The notes under the pieces were generated by a model. It saw only the letters and a program-made list of their open reading frames with translations, searched no databases and was not told where the DNA came from. A stretch of 64,000 nucleotides of DNA, from positions 2,384,801-2,448,800 of the forward strand of contig NZ_CP098400.1 in NCBI RefSeq assembly GCF_023674465.1, given 5' to 3'. This document shows, piece by piece, positions 1 through 7,769 of this stretch (position 1 is its first letter; each line of letters opens with the position of its first letter). The stretch is from Xiashengella succiniciproducens. Its GTDB lineage: Bacteria; Bacteroidota; Bacteroidia; Bacteroidales; Marinilabiliaceae. The translations under genes and the position numbers were made by a program.

Positions 1-179
1 ATGCAGGAAGAGACACTGGCGGCTCTCAATTCTTTATCTGCCACAGCAGGAAGAACACAGCTCATTTGGACAGACGTCATACTTGTTTCGGCAAAGTATT
101 TGAAGGCCTTGAAGTCATTGACCAGATCCGTCAGGGAGACCTGATTGAGAAGATTGTGATTGTTGATACAGAGGAGTAA
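1..179 (+). CDS. Cyclophilin-type peptidyl-prolyl cis-trans isomerase, C-terminal part
   Basis: The reading frame is open from base 3 to a TAA at 177-179 and gives about 58 residues. It begins with GRDTGGSQFFICH, the cyclophilin core signature (G-S-Q-F-F-I), and goes on with HLDRRHTCFGKVFEGLEVIDQI, matching the FGKV-x-x-G-x-x-V-x-x-I block that follows the active site. Proteins of this family catalyse cis-trans isomerisation of Xaa-Pro bonds during folding. The N-terminal half lies outside the window, so signal peptide and localisation cannot be judged. The next gene starts 147 bases downstream behind its own candidate promoter, so the two are probably not one operon. Confidence 0.9.
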   Translation, partial: AGRDTGGSQFFICHSRKNTAHLDRRHTCFGKVFEGLEVIDQIRQGDLIEKIVIVDTEE

Positions 180-261
180 AGGGATAGATAATTAAGTGTA
201 GCGGATGTTTCAGTCAATACCAATATGTATCGTATGAAATATTTTTGCAAAAAAATTATTA

Positions 262-295
262 TTTGCGCATACTTGAAAAAAATCTCCTATCTTTA
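262..295 (+). promoter_or_regulatory. Candidate Bacteroidota promoter of the RRM gene
   Basis: TTTG at 262-265 and TATCTTTA at 288-295, separated by 22 bases, resemble the -33 TTTG and -7 TAnnTTTG elements used by the Bacteroidota primary sigma factor. The ATG of the RNA-binding protein is 31 bases downstream. Only the sequence match supports this. Confidence 0.45.
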
Positions 296-326
296 AATCA
301 CTTATTAATTTCTTAAATACCTTAGA

Positions 327-665
327 ATGAACATTTTTGTTGGCAGCTTACCCTTTCGTTTGGCTGAAGCTGAATTAAGAGAGCTATTTGAAGCTTATGG
401 TGAAGTATCATCCGCACGTATCATTACTGACAAGTTTTCAGGAAAAAGCCGTGGATTCGGTTTTGTTGAAATGCCCGATGATGCAGAAGCTCAAAAGGCT
501 ATTGATGAACTGAACAACTCACAAGTTGGCGGACGTACTATCGTGGTCAATAAGTCTGTAGAGAGAAAAGAAGGTGGAGGCGGTGAAAGACGTCGTCCTT
601 CCGGAAATCAAAGAGGCGGAAGCTATGGCAGCGATAGAAGAAGCGGTGGCGGATATCACCGTTAA
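327..665 (+). CDS. Small RRM-type RNA-binding protein with Gly/Arg-rich tail
   Basis: The 112-residue protein is a single RNA recognition motif. RNP2 (IFVGSL, residues 3-8) and RNP1 (KSRGFGFV, residues 40-47) are intact, including the aromatic residues that stack on RNA bases. Residues about 80-112 form a Gly, Arg and Ser-rich disordered tail. Small one-RRM proteins of this type are common in Bacteroidota and cyanobacteria, where they are thought to bind single-stranded RNA as global or cold-stress regulators; the target here is unknown. The gene stands alone between a promoter-like element and a strong hairpin terminator. Confidence 0.93.
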   Translation: MNIFVGSLPFRLAEAELRELFEAYGEVSSARIITDKFSGKSRGFGFVEMPDDAEAQKAIDELNNSQVGGRTIVVNKSVERKEGGGGERRRPSGNQRGGSYGSDRRSGGGYHR

Positions 666-685
666 TTCTTATTGATCGGATATGA

Positions 686-715
686 AAAACAGGCTACCTC
701 TCGGTAGCCTGTTTT
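686..715. terminator. Bidirectional hairpin terminator
   Basis: Arms AAAACAGGCTACC (686-698) and GGTAGCCTGTTTT (703-715) form a 13-bp perfect stem with a TCTC loop. A T-rich run follows on the plus strand and a TTTTT run follows on the minus strand. It lies between the convergent RRM and cation-efflux genes and can serve both. Confidence 0.85.
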
Positions 716-738
716 CTTTTCATACACCCTGCACTCCC

Positions 739-1647
739 TCAACAGCACTGAGAACAGTCTTCACCATCAAACTCCAGGGCTATCGTTGGATGATCCACTC
801 CATAACTACGTATTATCCTATTAGCCTTGGTACGAATCTCAATCTGATCAGCCACTGTTACATCTGCATTTACCACCAGGTGAATACTCAAAATATTGAA
901 AGTCCCATCCAGACTCCACACATGGGTGTCATGAAGGTCTTTGACCTTATCAAGTGCAAGCAACTCTTTCTCCATACCGTCCCTGTTAAAATCTGGCGGG
1001 GAAGTTTGCAGGAACACATTCAGAATATCTCTTAGATTTCTGATCACATTCACAAGGATAAATGTTGCCACACCTATTGACAGCAAAGGGTCTATCCAAT
1101 ACCAGGATGTATAATAGATTATTATTGACCCTACAAGGACGGCTACCCATCCCAGTACATCTTCAAGCATATGCAACATAACAGAGCGGCTATTGAGAGA
1201 TTTTCCGCCTCCACTTAACCTTAGGGCAGCTAGACCATTGAAGACGATGCCAAGTATGGACATCCACAACATACCGGTTGCCATTACCTCCTCTGGATTG
1301 ATTAGTCGCGGAATGGATTCATAGAGAATCAGCACACAGCCTATCACCAGAATACCACTGGTCAGCAATGCACCAAGTGTAGAATACCTCCTATAACCAT
1401 AGGTGTATTTCCGGTCCCTGGTTTTTTCCGCTTTTTTCTCAAACCACAAAGCACTGCTTATTGCTATCGTATCACCAAGATCGTGCACCGCATCTGAGAG
1501 GATGGCCATAGAGTTGGTCAGTGCCCCTGCGATAAACTCAATAATTGTAAAAAAGAAGTTTAGCAAGAAAGCACCAATCATCCGCTTTCTCACACCTATC
1601 ATATCATGTTCAGCTTCTCTTCTATGGAAGTGGTTGTGGTGGTCCAT
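739..1647 (-). CDS. Cation diffusion facilitator (Zn/Co/Cd efflux) transporter
   Basis: This is an integral inner-membrane protein of the CDF family, which exports divalent metals such as Zn2+ in exchange for protons. It has about six hydrophobic helices, the metal-site motif SDAVHDLGD in TM2 (the HD-x-x-D quartet half), HMLEDVLGW in TM5 (second half), and the cytoplasmic C-terminal ferredoxin-like dimerisation domain containing DLHDTHVWSLDG. The frame stays open upstream to a TTG at 1695, but the first ATG, at 1647, gives an N-terminus MDHHNHFHRR, a His-rich start typical of CzcD/ZitB-like members. I therefore chose it (302 aa). The protein ends in a Cys cluster (DCSQCC), an unusual possible metal-sensing tail. 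The substrate metal is not deducible. Confidence 0.9.
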   Translation of the reverse strand: MDHHNHFHRREAEHDMIGVRKRMIGAFLLNFFFTIIEFIAGALTNSMAILSDAVHDLGDTIAISSALWFEKKAEKTRDRKYTYGYRRYSTLGALLTSGILVIGCVLILYESIPRLINPEEVMATGMLWMSILGIVFNGLAALRLSGGGKSLNSRSVMLHMLEDVLGWVAVLVGSIIIYYTSWYWIDPLLSIGVATFILVNVIRNLRDILNVFLQTSPPDFNRDGMEKELLALDKVKDLHDTHVWSLDGTFNILSIHLVVNADVTVADQIEIRTKANRIIRSYGVDHPTIALEFDGEDCSQCC

Positions 1648-1846
1648 ATAATTAGGATTTATCACAAAGGAAACTAAAGCAATACAATTTTTCAAGCAAA
1701 TACAAACAAATGCAAGAATGTGTTTTCCAGCTTAGGTAACCAGGCTTTGATGAGGCATCTCCTAAAAATGCAATTGAGTTATGTATAATCAGATTCCAGT
1801 CTTAATTAAAAGACCTTAACCCAATCCCGGTTAATCGCAGTTTTTA

Positions 1847-1878
1847 TTTGCAATAGTAATTATGCAGTTGTATCTTCG
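1847..1878 (+). promoter_or_regulatory. Candidate promoter of the hexuronate operon
   Basis: TTTG at 1847-1850 and TATCTTCG at 1871-1878 with a 20-base spacer fit the Bacteroidota -33/-7 pattern with one mismatch in the -7 box. The uxaC ATG is 28 bases further. The 259 bases between the divergent cation-efflux start and uxaC contain no gene, and I see no clear palindromic LacI-type operator in them. Confidence 0.5.
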
Positions 1879-1906
1879 TGTACGCTAACGACAATATAAC
1901 AAAAAA

Positions 1907-3301
1907 ATGGGACACTTTATAAATGAAGACTTTGCGTTGGAAGGCAAAAAGGCCAGGCAACTCTATCATGACTATGCCAGCCAGCTTCCCATTATAGATT
2001 TCCACTGTCACCTGTCTCCTGCCATGATAGCTGAGGACTATCACTTCCAGGATCTCGGAGAGGCCTGGCTTGCAGGTGACCATTACAAGTGGAGAGCCAT
2101 GCGCACACATGGTGTAAATGAAGACTACTGCACCGGGGAAAAGAGTTATAGAGAGAAATTCCAAAAATGGGCTGAAACAGTTCCCTACACCCTTGGCAAC
2201 CCTCTTTATCACTGGACCCACCTTGAACTTGCAAGATATTTCGGAATCTTTGATCTCCTATCACCTGCCAATGCCGGTATGATCTTCGATAAGGCAAGCG
2301 CAATGCTTACCGGTGAAGACATGGGTACCCGAGGTTTGCTTCAAATGATGAAGGTAGAGGTGGTAGGTACCACCGACGATCCGGTAGATTCTCTTGAACA
2401 CCATCAAGCGCTAAAGGACTTCAGCATTAAGATCAGGCCTACATTCAGACCTGATAATGTGATCAAGACAGAGGTGCTGGATGAGTTTAATGCCTATATC
2501 ACCAGACTGGAACAGGTTTCCGGAAAGACTATTAATAATCTGGACACTTTGGTTGAGGTTCTTGACGAACGCCATGCATATTTCGACAGCATGGGCTGTC
2601 GTGCCTCCGACCATGGTCTGTCAAGGATGTATTACGTTGCGGATTTCGTTTCAAAAGCCCCGAAGGCTTTTGAAAAGATTAGGTCAGGTAAAGCATTGGA
2701 TGTGGACGAAAATGAGGCTTACTGCACCTATATGATGTACGAGCTTTGTAAGATGAACCACAAACGCGGTTGGGTACAGCAATTTCACCTTGGCGCTATA
2801 CGCAATAACAATACTCGCATCTTTAGAAATGTGGGCCTGGATACCGGACATGACTCAATAGGCAATAACCAGGATTCATACAGGATGTCCCGCTTCCTCG
2901 ACCTGCTGGACAATGAGGACAAGCTAGCAAAATCAATACTATACAATCTCAATCCAGCTGATAATGAAATGTTTATCACCATGGTGGGTAATTTTCAAGA
3001 CGGCAGTGTGGCAGGTAAGATGCAATACGGAGCTGCCTGGTGGTTTCTCGACCAAAAGGCCGGAATGGAAAAGCACCTGAAGGATCTTTCAGTTCTTGGA
3101 TTGCTGAGTCATTTTGTAGGAATGGTTACCGACTCACGTAGCTTCCTCTCCTACCCTCGTCATGAGTATTTCAGAAGGATAGTATGTAACTACATAGGTG
3201 GAGAAGTTGAGAAGGGACTCATTCCAAATGACGACTCTCTGCTTAAAGAACTTATTGAGAGAGTATCCTACCGCAATGCAGCAGAGTATTTCGGATTTTA
3301 A
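1907..3301 (+). CDS. uxaC: Glucuronate (uronate) isomerase
   Basis: UxaC interconverts D-glucuronate and D-fructuronate, or D-galacturonate and D-tagaturonate, as the first cytoplasmic step of hexuronate catabolism. The 464-residue protein has the family's usual length and shows the amidohydrolase-fold metal motif DFHCHLSP (His33, His35) near the N-terminus, WRAMRTHGV, the TTDDP block, and the C-terminal TDSRSFLSYPRHEYFRR segment typical of UxaC. It is the first gene of a plus-strand cluster of hexuronate genes. It lies next to a xylan locus encoding the alpha-glucuronidase GH115, which would release its substrate. No uxaB/uxuB reductase or uxaA/uxuA dehydratase is in the window, so the next steps must be encoded elsewhere or replaced. 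Confidence 0.97.
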   Translation: MGHFINEDFALEGKKARQLYHDYASQLPIIDFHCHLSPAMIAEDYHFQDLGEAWLAGDHYKWRAMRTHGVNEDYCTGEKSYREKFQKWAETVPYTLGNPLYHWTHLELARYFGIFDLLSPANAGMIFDKASAMLTGEDMGTRGLLQMMKVEVVGTTDDPVDSLEHHQALKDFSIKIRPTFRPDNVIKTEVLDEFNAYITRLEQVSGKTINNLDTLVEVLDERHAYFDSMGCRASDHGLSRMYYVADFVSKAPKAFEKIRSGKALDVDENEAYCTYMMYELCKMNHKRGWVQQFHLGAIRNNNTRIFRNVGLDTGHDSIGNNQDSYRMSRFLDLLDNEDKLAKSILYNLNPADNEMFITMVGNFQDGSVAGKMQYGAAWWFLDQKAGMEKHLKDLSVLGLLSHFVGMVTDSRSFLSYPRHEYFRRIVCNYIGGEVEKGLIPNDDSLLKELIERVSYRNAAEYFGF

Positions 3302-3359
3302 AATTGTGATGTAATAATTCTATACAAAGAGAAAATAGGACAAAAACACCCGGCTTTAT

Positions 3360-4397
3360 ATGAAACAAAGAATAGTATTGTTTGGAGAGATCATGCTCAG
3401 ACTCTCTACACCCGGATTTCAACGTTTTACACAAGCAAACTCTTTTGATGCCTGCTACGGAGGTGGTGAGGCAAATGTAGCTGTTTCACTGGCAAATTTC
3501 GGGTTGGATGCATCTTATGTTACCGTCCTCCCAAAGAATGATATTGGAGAGGCCTGCCTTAGGGAGCTTAGAAAATATGGTGTAGATACCAGTAACATTA
3601 AGTTTGGTGGTGACCGCCTGGGTATTTACTTTCTCGAAACAGGCGCAGTTGCTCGTCCCTCCAAGGTAATTTACGACCGTGCATACTCGTCCTTCTCACA
3701 GGTACAGAAAGGTGATTTCGACTGGGATAAGATATTTGAAGGAGCCACCTGGTTTCACTGGACAGGTATCACACCGGCCGTTTCCCAGGGTGCCGCAGAT
3801 GTATGTCTTGAGGCAATAAAGGCAGCCAATAGATTGGGTATAACAGTATCAACCGATCTTAACTATAGGAAGAATCTATGGAAGTATGGCAAAAAAGCAA
3901 GTGAGGTAATGCCCGAACTGATTGAAGGTTGTGACATAGTCCTGGGCAACGAAGAAGATGCAGCAATGGTACTTGGCATCAAACCTGAGGGTGTAAATAT
4001 CGAAGGTGGACATGTGGAAGCTGAGGCTTACCGCAGTGTATCACGACAAATTATGGAACGCTTCCCAAGGGTAAAGAAAGTAATCACTACCCTCCGAGGT
4101 TCTATAAACGCAAACCATAATACATGGTCGGGTGTCCTATATGACGGAACAAAGCTCTACACAGCCCCAATATATCAGATTACACATATAGTTGACCGTG
4201 TAGGAGGAGGCGACTCCTTTATGGGAGGCCTGATCTACGGGCTGCTAAGCTACCCCGGTGATGATGCCAAAGCATTGAACTTTGCAGCAGCAGCTTCATG
4301 CCTGAAGCACACTATCTTGGGTGACTTCAACCAGGTAAGTGTCGACGAGGTAGAAAAGCTGATGGATGGTGATGCATCTGGTAGGGTATCCAGATAG
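3360..4397 (+). CDS. kdgK: 2-dehydro-3-deoxygluconokinase (PfkB family)
   Basis: KdgK phosphorylates 2-keto-3-deoxygluconate with ATP to KDPG. The 345 residues show the PfkB/ribokinase fold: an N-terminal FGEIMLRLSTPGF start, the Gly-rich sugar-binding GGGEANVAVSLANFG (34-48), and the C-terminal signature DRVGGGDSFMGG with catalytic Asp285 and anion-hole glycines. The tyrosine-rich region around 105-112 and the YRKNLW segment match KDG kinases rather than ribo- or fructokinases. It starts 58 bases after uxaC and is followed by the KDPG aldolase, so the two make the standard lower Entner-Doudoroff pair. Exact specificity is inferred from similarity and context. Confidence 0.9.
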   Translation: MKQRIVLFGEIMLRLSTPGFQRFTQANSFDACYGGGEANVAVSLANFGLDASYVTVLPKNDIGEACLRELRKYGVDTSNIKFGGDRLGIYFLETGAVARPSKVIYDRAYSSFSQVQKGDFDWDKIFEGATWFHWTGITPAVSQGAADVCLEAIKAANRLGITVSTDLNYRKNLWKYGKKASEVMPELIEGCDIVLGNEEDAAMVLGIKPEGVNIEGGHVEAEAYRSVSRQIMERFPRVKKVITTLRGSINANHNTWSGVLYDGTKLYTAPIYQITHIVDRVGGGDSFMGGLIYGLLSYPGDDAKALNFAAAASCLKHTILGDFNQVSVDEVEKLMDGDASGRVSR

Positions 4398-4508
4398 GAT
4401 AACATTGTGGTGTTCAATCCTCCCTGCTTTTTTATCTGAAAAAGAGTCATGGCAGGTGGTGCGAGAAAGCCAAATAGCGTATAGCGGTTACCTAAAAGTT
4501 AAAATAAA

Positions 4509-5183
4509 ATGGCAAAGTACGGTCGCAGTGAAGTCTTTATGGCAATGAAGGACACCGGTGTGGTACCGGTATTCTTCCACAAAGATATTGAAGTTTGCAA
4601 GCAGGTTGTAAAAGCCTGCTATGATGGAGGAATAAGGGTTTTTGAATTTGTAAACCGCGGAGACTTCGCACATGAGATCTTTAGTGAACTCAATAAATAT
4701 GTGCTTAGTGAACTGCCTGGTATGATCCTTGGGGCCGGATCGGTTGTCGAAGCGGCCACAGCAGCAATTTTCATTCAGTCAGGTGCAAACTTTATTGTAT
4801 CCCCTCTGTTGAATGAGGAGATAGCAAAGCTATGTAACCGACGTGGAGTGGCATGGGCACCAGGATGTGGTACAATTAGCGAAATAGGTAAGGCTCAGGA
4901 ACTAGGTGCTGAGGTTATCAAGCTCTTTCCTGCTTCGGAAATCGGTGGTCCTTCTTTTGTAAAGGCCGTCAAAGGCCCCATGCCCTGGACCAATATCATG
5001 CCTACTGGTGGTGTTGATACAACTGAGGCCAACCTTGCGGGTTGGTTTAGAGCCGGGGTCTTCTGTGTGGGTATGGGATCTAATCTCTTCCCAAGGGAGA
5101 TTATTGATAGCGGAAACTATCAGGCTCTAGCCCAGAAGTCAAAGGAACTGATTGAAACCATCAAACGAGTCAGGAAGGCTTGA
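4509..5183 (+). CDS. eda: KDPG / 4-hydroxy-2-oxoglutarate aldolase
   Basis: The enzyme cleaves 2-keto-3-deoxy-6-phosphogluconate to pyruvate and glyceraldehyde-3-phosphate. The 224 residues form a class I (beta/alpha)8 aldolase. The Schiff-base lysine is Lys138 in VIKLFPAS, the general acid/base glutamate is Glu46 in FEFVNRG, and the phosphate-binding GAGSV, PGCGT and PTGGV turns are present. It is slightly longer than E. coli Eda (213 aa). It follows kdgK by 111 bases, completing the Entner-Doudoroff exit from hexuronates. Confidence 0.95.
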   Translation: MAKYGRSEVFMAMKDTGVVPVFFHKDIEVCKQVVKACYDGGIRVFEFVNRGDFAHEIFSELNKYVLSELPGMILGAGSVVEAATAAIFIQSGANFIVSPLLNEEIAKLCNRRGVAWAPGCGTISEIGKAQELGAEVIKLFPASEIGGPSFVKAVKGPMPWTNIMPTGGVDTTEANLAGWFRAGVFCVGMGSNLFPREIIDSGNYQALAQKSKELIETIKRVRKA

Positions 5184-5250
5184 ATAGGTTAAGGATAGCT
5201 AATGGAAGGGGGAGCTTGAGTAAATTGAATAAAACAACAACTTCGGAGAT

Positions 5251-6330
5251 ATGAATTTGACATTGAGAAAAGACTGCAAATGGGGCTTGCTTGTTCCATC
5301 AAGCATGGGAGTTCGCATCACCCCGGCCAACAACCAGCCTGTACATTGCAGCGAAACCTTTCATATGCAGGCCACAAGTGCAGAAACCAATGTGGCTACC
5401 ATACCAGCGTACCTTGGCCTACCGGTCAAGGTACTTACTGCCTTTGTTAAAGACAGTCCAATAGCCGAGTTTATCAAGAGTGACCTGCGCAAACGCAGAT
5501 TGGATTATGAAGGTCCTGAGATTGCCCAGGGTGGTCCATGGGGATACAGGCACCAGTTTAATATAGCCGACAGCGGCTTTGGAGTTCGAGGCCCAAAGGT
5601 TCAGAACGACCGTGCCGGAGAGGTTGGTCGACTGCTTAATTCAAGCTTTTACGACCTTGAAAGAATATTCGGGGAGGAAGGGGTCCAGATAGTCCACATG
5701 TCCGGTCTTATCGCTGCCCTGTCGCCTGAGACGGGCAGGTTTTGTGTCCAACTTGCAAGAATTGCAAAGAAATACGGCACTCTTATCTCTTTCGACATTA
5801 ACTTTAGAGCTTCTTTCTGGGAAGGAAGGGAAAAAGAACTGAGAGAGATATTCAACGAGATTGCTTCTCTGAGTGATATAATAATAGGGTTCAAGGAAGT
5901 CTTCAATCTTTGTCTAGGACATGAGATGCCTGAAACTCACGGTGTGAGCGTAGACGACACAATGGCTGACTTTAAAAAGGTACTGCTTCAAATGAGGAAG
6001 TACTGCCCCAATGCTTCGGTTCTTATAACAACCTTCCGTAACGAGATAAGTGTCAACGAACACCTCTGGGGTGGAGTGATGCTTGCCGGGGACGAATGGT
6101 ACGAAGTTGCTCCAAGACCAATCAGAGTTCTTGACCGTATCGGAGGAGGTGACGGCTTTATGGGAGGACTGCTCTACGGAATCCTCAGGGGTTGGGAACC
6201 GGAAAAGTGGTTGCAGTTTGGCTGGGCAACAGGTGCACTGGCAACTACCTTTGTAACTGATTATGCACTACCTTCAGACGAGGCTTCGGTCTGGAGTATA
6301 TGGAAAGGAAATACAAAAGTGATAAGGTAA
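5251..6330 (+). CDS. Second PfkB-family sugar (acid) kinase
   Basis: This is a paralogue of the preceding KdgK with a longer N-terminus (359 aa). The PfkB C-terminal signature DRIGGGDGFMGG is intact with catalytic Asp301, and the internal DINFRASFW block mirrors the KdgK NYRKNLW segment. The N-terminal substrate lid differs strongly (NQPVHCSETFHMQATSAETNVA) and lacks the GGGEANVA motif, so the substrate is probably different from KDG. A purine-rich CGGAGAT precedes the ATG. It lies 67 bases after eda and 10 bases before the LarA homologue, to which it seems coupled. Because gnd lies just downstream, gluconate or another hexonate is a candidate substrate; this is inference. Confidence 0.85.
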   Translation: MNLTLRKDCKWGLLVPSSMGVRITPANNQPVHCSETFHMQATSAETNVATIPAYLGLPVKVLTAFVKDSPIAEFIKSDLRKRRLDYEGPEIAQGGPWGYRHQFNIADSGFGVRGPKVQNDRAGEVGRLLNSSFYDLERIFGEEGVQIVHMSGLIAALSPETGRFCVQLARIAKKYGTLISFDINFRASFWEGREKELREIFNEIASLSDIIIGFKEVFNLCLGHEMPETHGVSVDDTMADFKKVLLQMRKYCPNASVLITTFRNEISVNEHLWGGVMLAGDEWYEVAPRPIRVLDRIGGGDGFMGGLLYGILRGWEPEKWLQFGWATGALATTFVTDYALPSDEASVWSIWKGNTKVIR

Positions 6331-6340
6331 AACTTTGTCT

Positions 6341-7615
6341 ATGGTACTGTATCAAAGAGGATCCGAAAATGAGGAGTTAAGCCAGGCTGACCTGCGTGAG
6401 GCATTGCATGTGGCATTTGAAAAACTGGGCAGTCGCAGTAAGGTGCTTGCAATACCGCCCGACTATACAAGATTCCATTCACAGGCCGGAATACTCACTT
6501 CCTTGGCGTGGGAGTATTTTGGCAATTCAATGACTGATATACTTCCAGCACTGGGGACCCATGCCCCAATGACGCAGGAACAGATTTCACATATGTTTCC
6601 TGGTGTGCCCCATGACCTTTTCAGGGTACATGACTGGCGCAACGATGTAGTGACCCTTGGGGTAGTTCCCGGTTCCTTTATCTCAGAAATTACAAATGGG
6701 CAGGTCACCTATGACTGGCCCGTGCAGGTCAATAAAATGCTTGTGGAGGGAGGCTATGACCTTATCCTGTCTATTGGCCAGGTAGTCCCCCACGAGGTAA
6801 TCGGTATGGCCAACTACAACAAGAATATCTTCGTGGGCACAGGTGGATCGGAAGGTATCAATAAAAGCCACTTTATCGGTGCCGTCTATGGCATGGAACG
6901 TATTATGGGTCGTGCCAACAATCCCGTTCGCAAGGTTCTCAACTATGCCTCAAAGACTTTCACATCTCATCTGCCCATCATCTATGTGCAGACAGTAATT
7001 GGCCGCAATAGTGCCGGTAAACTGGTAACCCGTGGTATCTTTATAGGCGATGATGAAGAGGTATTCGAGCTGGCTGCCGACCTGTCAATAAAAGTCAATT
7101 TTGAGATGGTGGCAGAACCTTTGAACAAGGTGGTTGTTTATCTCGAGCCGGGAGAATTTAAAAGCACCTGGCTTGGCAACAAGAGTATCTATCGTACCAG
7201 AATGGCCTTGGCCGACGGTGCCGATTTGATAGTACTTGCACCCGGACTGAGGGAATTCGGCGAGGACAAAACGATAGACCGTCTTATAAGGCAGTATGGC
7301 TATTGCGGCACTCCAAAGACGTTGAAATATGTCGAAGAGGACGAGGAAATGAGAAACAACCTTGGTGCTGCAGCCCACCTTATCCACGGCAGTTCAGAAG
7401 GTCGCTTTTCAATCACCTATTGTCCAGGTCACCTGAGCAAGGAGGAAATTGAATCGGTACATTTCAAATACGCCGACCTTGGGGAAATGATGAAACGATA
7501 CGATCCTGATAAATTGAAAGACGGGTACAATATAATGCCTGACGGGGAAAAGATATTCTACATATCCAATCCGGCTGTGGGCCTTTGGGCCCACAGCGAC
7601 AGGTTTAAGGACTGA
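6341..7615 (+). CDS. LarA-type nickel-dependent 2-hydroxyacid racemase/epimerase homologue
   Basis: The 424-residue protein belongs to the lactate racemase (LarA, DUF2088) superfamily, which uses a tethered Ni-pincer nucleotide to invert an alpha-hydroxy acid carbon by hydride transfer. Counting from the ATG at 6341 (the frame also has a TTG two codons earlier), the key positions appear conserved: Asp41 and Arg44 in DYTR, His74 in LGTH, His151 in PHEVIG, Lys161 in NKNIF (the expected cofactor lysine) and His177 in SHF. Homologues with activity on malate, other hydroxyacids and sugar acids such as gluconate have been described. The hexuronate context suggests a hexonate C2 epimerase. LarB, LarC and LarE, which make the cofactor, are not in this window. 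Confidence 0.85.
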   Translation: MVLYQRGSENEELSQADLREALHVAFEKLGSRSKVLAIPPDYTRFHSQAGILTSLAWEYFGNSMTDILPALGTHAPMTQEQISHMFPGVPHDLFRVHDWRNDVVTLGVVPGSFISEITNGQVTYDWPVQVNKMLVEGGYDLILSIGQVVPHEVIGMANYNKNIFVGTGGSEGINKSHFIGAVYGMERIMGRANNPVRKVLNYASKTFTSHLPIIYVQTVIGRNSAGKLVTRGIFIGDDEEVFELAADLSIKVNFEMVAEPLNKVVVYLEPGEFKSTWLGNKSIYRTRMALADGADLIVLAPGLREFGEDKTIDRLIRQYGYCGTPKTLKYVEEDEEMRNNLGAAAHLIHGSSEGRFSITYCPGHLSKEEIESVHFKYADLGEMMKRYDPDKLKDGYNIMPDGEKIFYISNPAVGLWAHSDRFKD

Positions 7616-7769
7616 GCTGGGTTATCTGGTCCTATTATCATGCTAATACAATTAGGATTTAGGCTGATCAACAAAACTCTAAAAACGAAATAATTAAGCC
7701 ATTGGCTTGCAGAAGCAATATTTCCCGGAAGGAAGATCTCTTTAAAAGTAAATGTAAAAACTAAGCCAT

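Noticed and set aside
682-1035. 117-codon plus-strand frame after the RRM gene
   Set aside because: It starts inside the terminator hairpin and runs antisense through the cation-efflux gene, which has clear family motifs on the other strand.
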